Shown here piece by piece: positions 23,028 through 24,852 of a stretch of 24,852 bases of DNA (the stretch's first letter is position 1; every line of letters starts with the position of its first letter). The notes below the pieces were generated by a model. The model saw only the letters and a list, made by a program, of their open reading frames with translations, was not told the origin of the DNA and made no database searches. A program made the translations under genes and the position numbers. The stretch covers positions 1-24,852 of the forward strand of contig DGIN01000076.1 in assembly GCA_002387325.1 (NCBI GenBank), written 5' to 3'. This DNA is from Bacteroidales bacterium UBA4621. Lineage in GTDB: Bacteria; Bacteroidota; Bacteroidia; Bacteroidales; Paludibacteraceae.

Positions 23028-23110
23028 ACGTAGAAAGGACGTAGAAAGGACGTAGAAAGAAAAGGCTTTTTTCGATACGATAAGCCACCTTTTTATGCAC
23101 TTTATGCACT
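23028..23110 (+). repeat. Dispersed repeat copy C: 11-bp tandem units plus conserved tail
   Basis: Three units of ACGTAGAAAGG (23028-23060; the last ends in A) are followed by an AAAAGG-T-run segment and the tail TAAGCCACCTTTTTATGCAC (23081-23100). The order matches copies A (1-69) and B (11260-11172). The tail runs straight into the TTATGCACT cluster. Confidence 0.85.
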
Positions 23111-23135
23111 TTCAATATTGCATAAAGTGCATAAA
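23092..23135. promoter_or_regulatory. 17-bp perfect inverted repeat built from TTATGCACT nonamers
   Basis: TTTATGCACTTTATGCA (23092-23108) is perfectly complementary to 23119-23135 across a 10-nt loop. Together with 22996-23004 this gives four TTATGCACT nonamers, three direct (22996, 23093, 23102) and one inverted (23126-23134). It ends 46 bp before the -33 box at 23181, so it could be an operator or a DnaA-binding cluster; the role is inference. Confidence 0.6.
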
Positions 23136-23180
23136 CATTGTGCGGCTGCCATGTGTTCAGAATTGTTTTTGGGATAATAC

Positions 23181-23211
23181 TTGCAATTTTGGCTTTTTTG
23201 TTGTACCTTTG
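23181..23211 (+). promoter_or_regulatory. Bacteroidetes sigma-70 promoter for the CHU_C-domain gene
   Basis: TTGC (23181-23184), exactly 19 nt, then TACCTTTG (23204-23211) match the consensus and copy the -7 box of dnaA and gyrB. Predicted start near 23218, with a leader of about 25 nt. Confidence 0.82.
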
Positions 23212-23243
23212 CACACGTAAACACGTAAAAAGGTACATTAGGT

Positions 23244-24575
23244 ATGTTGAAATATATCAAACAATCTCTATCAGCTCTGCTGTTGGTGCTTTCCATTCCA
23301 TGTTTTGCGCTCCGCGTGGAGTGCATCGGCACTGCGGTGCAAGTGGTCAATCAAGGCGATACCGTATTTGTGTTTGCCGAAGAAATCGCTATGCGCACAA
23401 AGGACGGAATACCTGCCGACTGGTACAAAACAGACGGCACCTTGGCGCAGTCGAACACAGACAATGTATTTCTCGACAACGGCGGATATTATGTGGATAT
23501 CAACGGCACACGCGACTATTTTTATGTCTTTTCGTATGCCGATTACCGCCCGCAAAACATTACGCTGGAAGTAACCGCCTACTGCCGCGACACACGTTTG
23601 ACGGTATCGGGTACGTTTCCCGAAATGACCTACCTGTCGCCTGCCGGCACACGCACACTCCCGCGCACCTGCTCCATAGCCTACACAGACCTGGGTTGGA
23701 ACTCGTCCGACCTCCAATGGCAGGACTCGGCTATCGTACTGACCGACCGGACATTCCACCTCGGCGAATATACCCTCCCCGCTATCTATAAGACAACGGA
23801 TATTTGTCTTGCCTACGAACCCATAGCCGCACAACTCGGCTTGGAACAGGACTCCGTTTGTATCACTTTGGCGAAACCCGTAGCGGTCAAATCTATGCCC
23901 ACCACGCAGACCACCGTCCGCGGCACGGAAATGGAAAACGAAGTGGAACGCCCTACCGAAGCATCTGTTCTGACAGGCTCTGCACCGATAGATGTGCTTT
24001 TCAAAGCCAACCCCACACCTGCCGTGGACTATTTCTCGTGGACTATCTACAAAGGTACGCAACTCATTGTTTCCCGCACCGATGAAGAGCATCGCTACAC
24101 ATTCAGCGAACCGGGCTCGTACCGCGTAGTCAGCACCGTCAGCAATGCCACCTGCCCTTGCCAAGACGCAGAAAAACCCGATTGCGAGAGGGATTCTACC
24201 GAGATAACTATCGCTGTCAGCGAGTCGCAACTATTAGTTCCGAATGTTTTCACCCCCAATGGCGACGGCAAGAACGACGAGTTCCGTGTGCTGTACCGCT
24301 CTATCAAAGAATTTCACTGCTGGGTCTATAACCGATGGGGCAAGTTGGTCTATGAATGGACAGACCCCGCCAAGGGCTGGGACGGTACCATCAACGGGCG
24401 CCCTGCCGCTGAGGGGGCATATTTCTACGTCATCCGTGCGTTGGGTACCGATGCCGCACCCAATGCGCAATACACCTCCAAAATCAAATACACCAAAGCC
24501 CAGAACAACGCCTCCGATGCCGTCATCGGCATCTATCAACTCTCCGGCGACATCAATTTGATACGAGGGAAATAA
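23244..24575 (+). CDS. Secreted protein with PKD-like and gliding-motility-associated (CHU_C, type B T9SS) C-terminal domain
   Basis: The 443-aa protein has a signal peptide (MLKYIKQSLSALLLVLSIPCFA, cleavage near residue 22). An unrecognised beta-rich region with paired Cys follows (about 25-240), then a PKD-like domain (about 247-325: VLFKANPTPAVDYFSWTIY, YTFSEPGSYRVVSTVSN). The C-terminal domain (331-441) contains VPNVFTPNGDGKNDEF, VYNRWGKLVYEW, GWDGTINGRPAAEGAYFYV and a final GDINLIRGK. This end is the type-B sorting domain of proteins exported by the type IX secretion system, so surface display or secretion is expected. The sorting domain carries an extra segment of roughly 20-25 residues (about 402-430) before its last strand. 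A clear promoter is present. The M3 peptidase gene starts 51 nt downstream and may be co-transcribed. Confidence 0.9.
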   Translation: MLKYIKQSLSALLLVLSIPCFALRVECIGTAVQVVNQGDTVFVFAEEIAMRTKDGIPADWYKTDGTLAQSNTDNVFLDNGGYYVDINGTRDYFYVFSYADYRPQNITLEVTAYCRDTRLTVSGTFPEMTYLSPAGTRTLPRTCSIAYTDLGWNSSDLQWQDSAIVLTDRTFHLGEYTLPAIYKTTDICLAYEPIAAQLGLEQDSVCITLAKPVAVKSMPTTQTTVRGTEMENEVERPTEASVLTGSAPIDVLFKANPTPAVDYFSWTIYKGTQLIVSRTDEEHRYTFSEPGSYRVVSTVSNATCPCQDAEKPDCERDSTEITIAVSESQLLVPNVFTPNGDGKNDEFRVLYRSIKEFHCWVYNRWGKLVYEWTDPAKGWDGTINGRPAAEGAYFYVIRALGTDAAPNAQYTSKIKYTKAQNNASDAVIGIYQLSGDINLIRGK

Positions 24576-24626
24576 TCCGGTTGGGCAACTGGACGATTTA
24601 TAATTTGACAAACAACTATACAGAAT

Positions 24627-24852
24627 ATGAAAAAACTACTGATGACTATGGCTATTGCCGGTACTACTTTGGCGGCTGTGGCTGCCCCTGCTGCTAATGC
24701 AGACAACCCGTTCTTCCACGAGAAAGAATGGAAAACGCCACACGGTACATATCCCTTCAACGAGATCCGCCCGGAGCATTATATGCCCGCTTTTGAGGAG
24801 GGTATGCGCCAGGGATTGGCAGAGATTGATGCAATCGTAAACAACCCTGAAG
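24627..24852 (+). CDS. dcp: M3-family peptidyl-dipeptidase (Dcp/oligopeptidase-type), N-terminal part cut by the window end
   Basis: Seventy-five codons are visible. A signal peptide (MKKLLMTMAIAGTTLAAVAA, cleavage probably between 20 and 25) is followed by NPFFHEKEWKTPHGTYPFNE and IRPEHYMPAFEEGM. This opening, a short proline-rich segment then I-x-P-E-H-Y-x-P-A-F, is characteristic of M3 metallopeptidases of the dipeptidyl carboxypeptidase type. The HExxH zinc site lies beyond the window, so activity cannot be checked. A signal peptide suggests a periplasmic or outer-membrane location rather than the cytoplasmic form known in E. coli. It lies 51 nt after the CHU_C gene without a clean promoter; TTATAATTTG at 24599-24608 only roughly resembles a -7 box. 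Confidence 0.82.
   Translation, partial: MKKLLMTMAIAGTTLAAVAAPAANADNPFFHEKEWKTPHGTYPFNEIRPEHYMPAFEEGMRQGLAEIDAIVNNPE

Noticed and set aside
23271..24230. 319-codon minus-strand open frame opposite the CHU_C gene
   Set aside because: Its composition is that of an antisense shadow, and the plus strand has a signal peptide, PKD-like and CHU_C motifs and a consensus promoter.

Overview
The window looks like chromosomal DNA of a Bacteroidales bacterium. Signs of this are a DUF2723/TMEM260-like membrane protein, a protein with a type-B (CHU_C) type IX secretion sorting domain, a TGS-domain nucleoside kinase, the Kdo genes kdsA-kdsD of a lipopolysaccharide producer, and five well-formed Bacteroidetes promoters (TTG-type -33 box, 19 nt, TAnnTTTG -7 box). 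I cannot name the species. All calls come from reading the sequence; no search was run.

Layout. 1-9.2 kb: a small conserved-type hypothetical gene overlapping mutY (+). Converging on them are a COG0523/CobW metal-chaperone GTPase and, upstream of it, a large DUF2723 membrane protein (-). Then come two nucleotide-sugar dehydrogenases (+): a UDP-GlcNAc/ManNAc-type enzyme and a UDP-glucose 6-dehydrogenase, which supply acidic sugars for surface polysaccharide. 9.1-13.7 kb: dnaA (-) and gyrB (+) diverge from a gene-free, AT-rich interval of about 1.06 kb with a perfect DnaA-box-type nonamer, a possible oriC. 13.7-19.1 kb: a tight + strand run of gyrB, a LOG-family protein, a 434-aa unknown, kdsA, kdsD and a TGS/uridine-kinase-like protein. 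19.2-20.2 kb: a SPOR-domain protein overlapping folE. 21.5-24.9 kb: a class-3-like aldehyde dehydrogenase, a CHU_C protein and the start of an M3 peptidase.

The most unusual part is 20.2-21.5 kb, a graveyard of gene remnants. Three identical 36-bp repeats separated by two unrelated 30-bp spacers (20898-21065) have CRISPR geometry, yet they sit inside a lipoprotein reading frame. The first repeat continues a convincing lipoprotein signal peptide, and the third continues in the same frame into a plausible lipoprotein body. The simplest reading is that two spacers were integrated off-target into a lipoprotein gene, each duplicating 36 bp of it: a newly born or ectopic CRISPR. The gene was later fused by deletion to the 3' half of a short-chain dehydrogenase gene. 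A strong hairpin followed by ten T (possible small RNA) and another gene remnant lie just upstream.

The intergenic regions also hold several repeat systems. One dispersed family (11-bp units plus a conserved tail) has copies at 1, 11.2 and 23.0 kb. Other, unrelated tandem repeats share the same 11-bp period. A four-unit TTTACAAA block lies 10-11 nt before two start codons.
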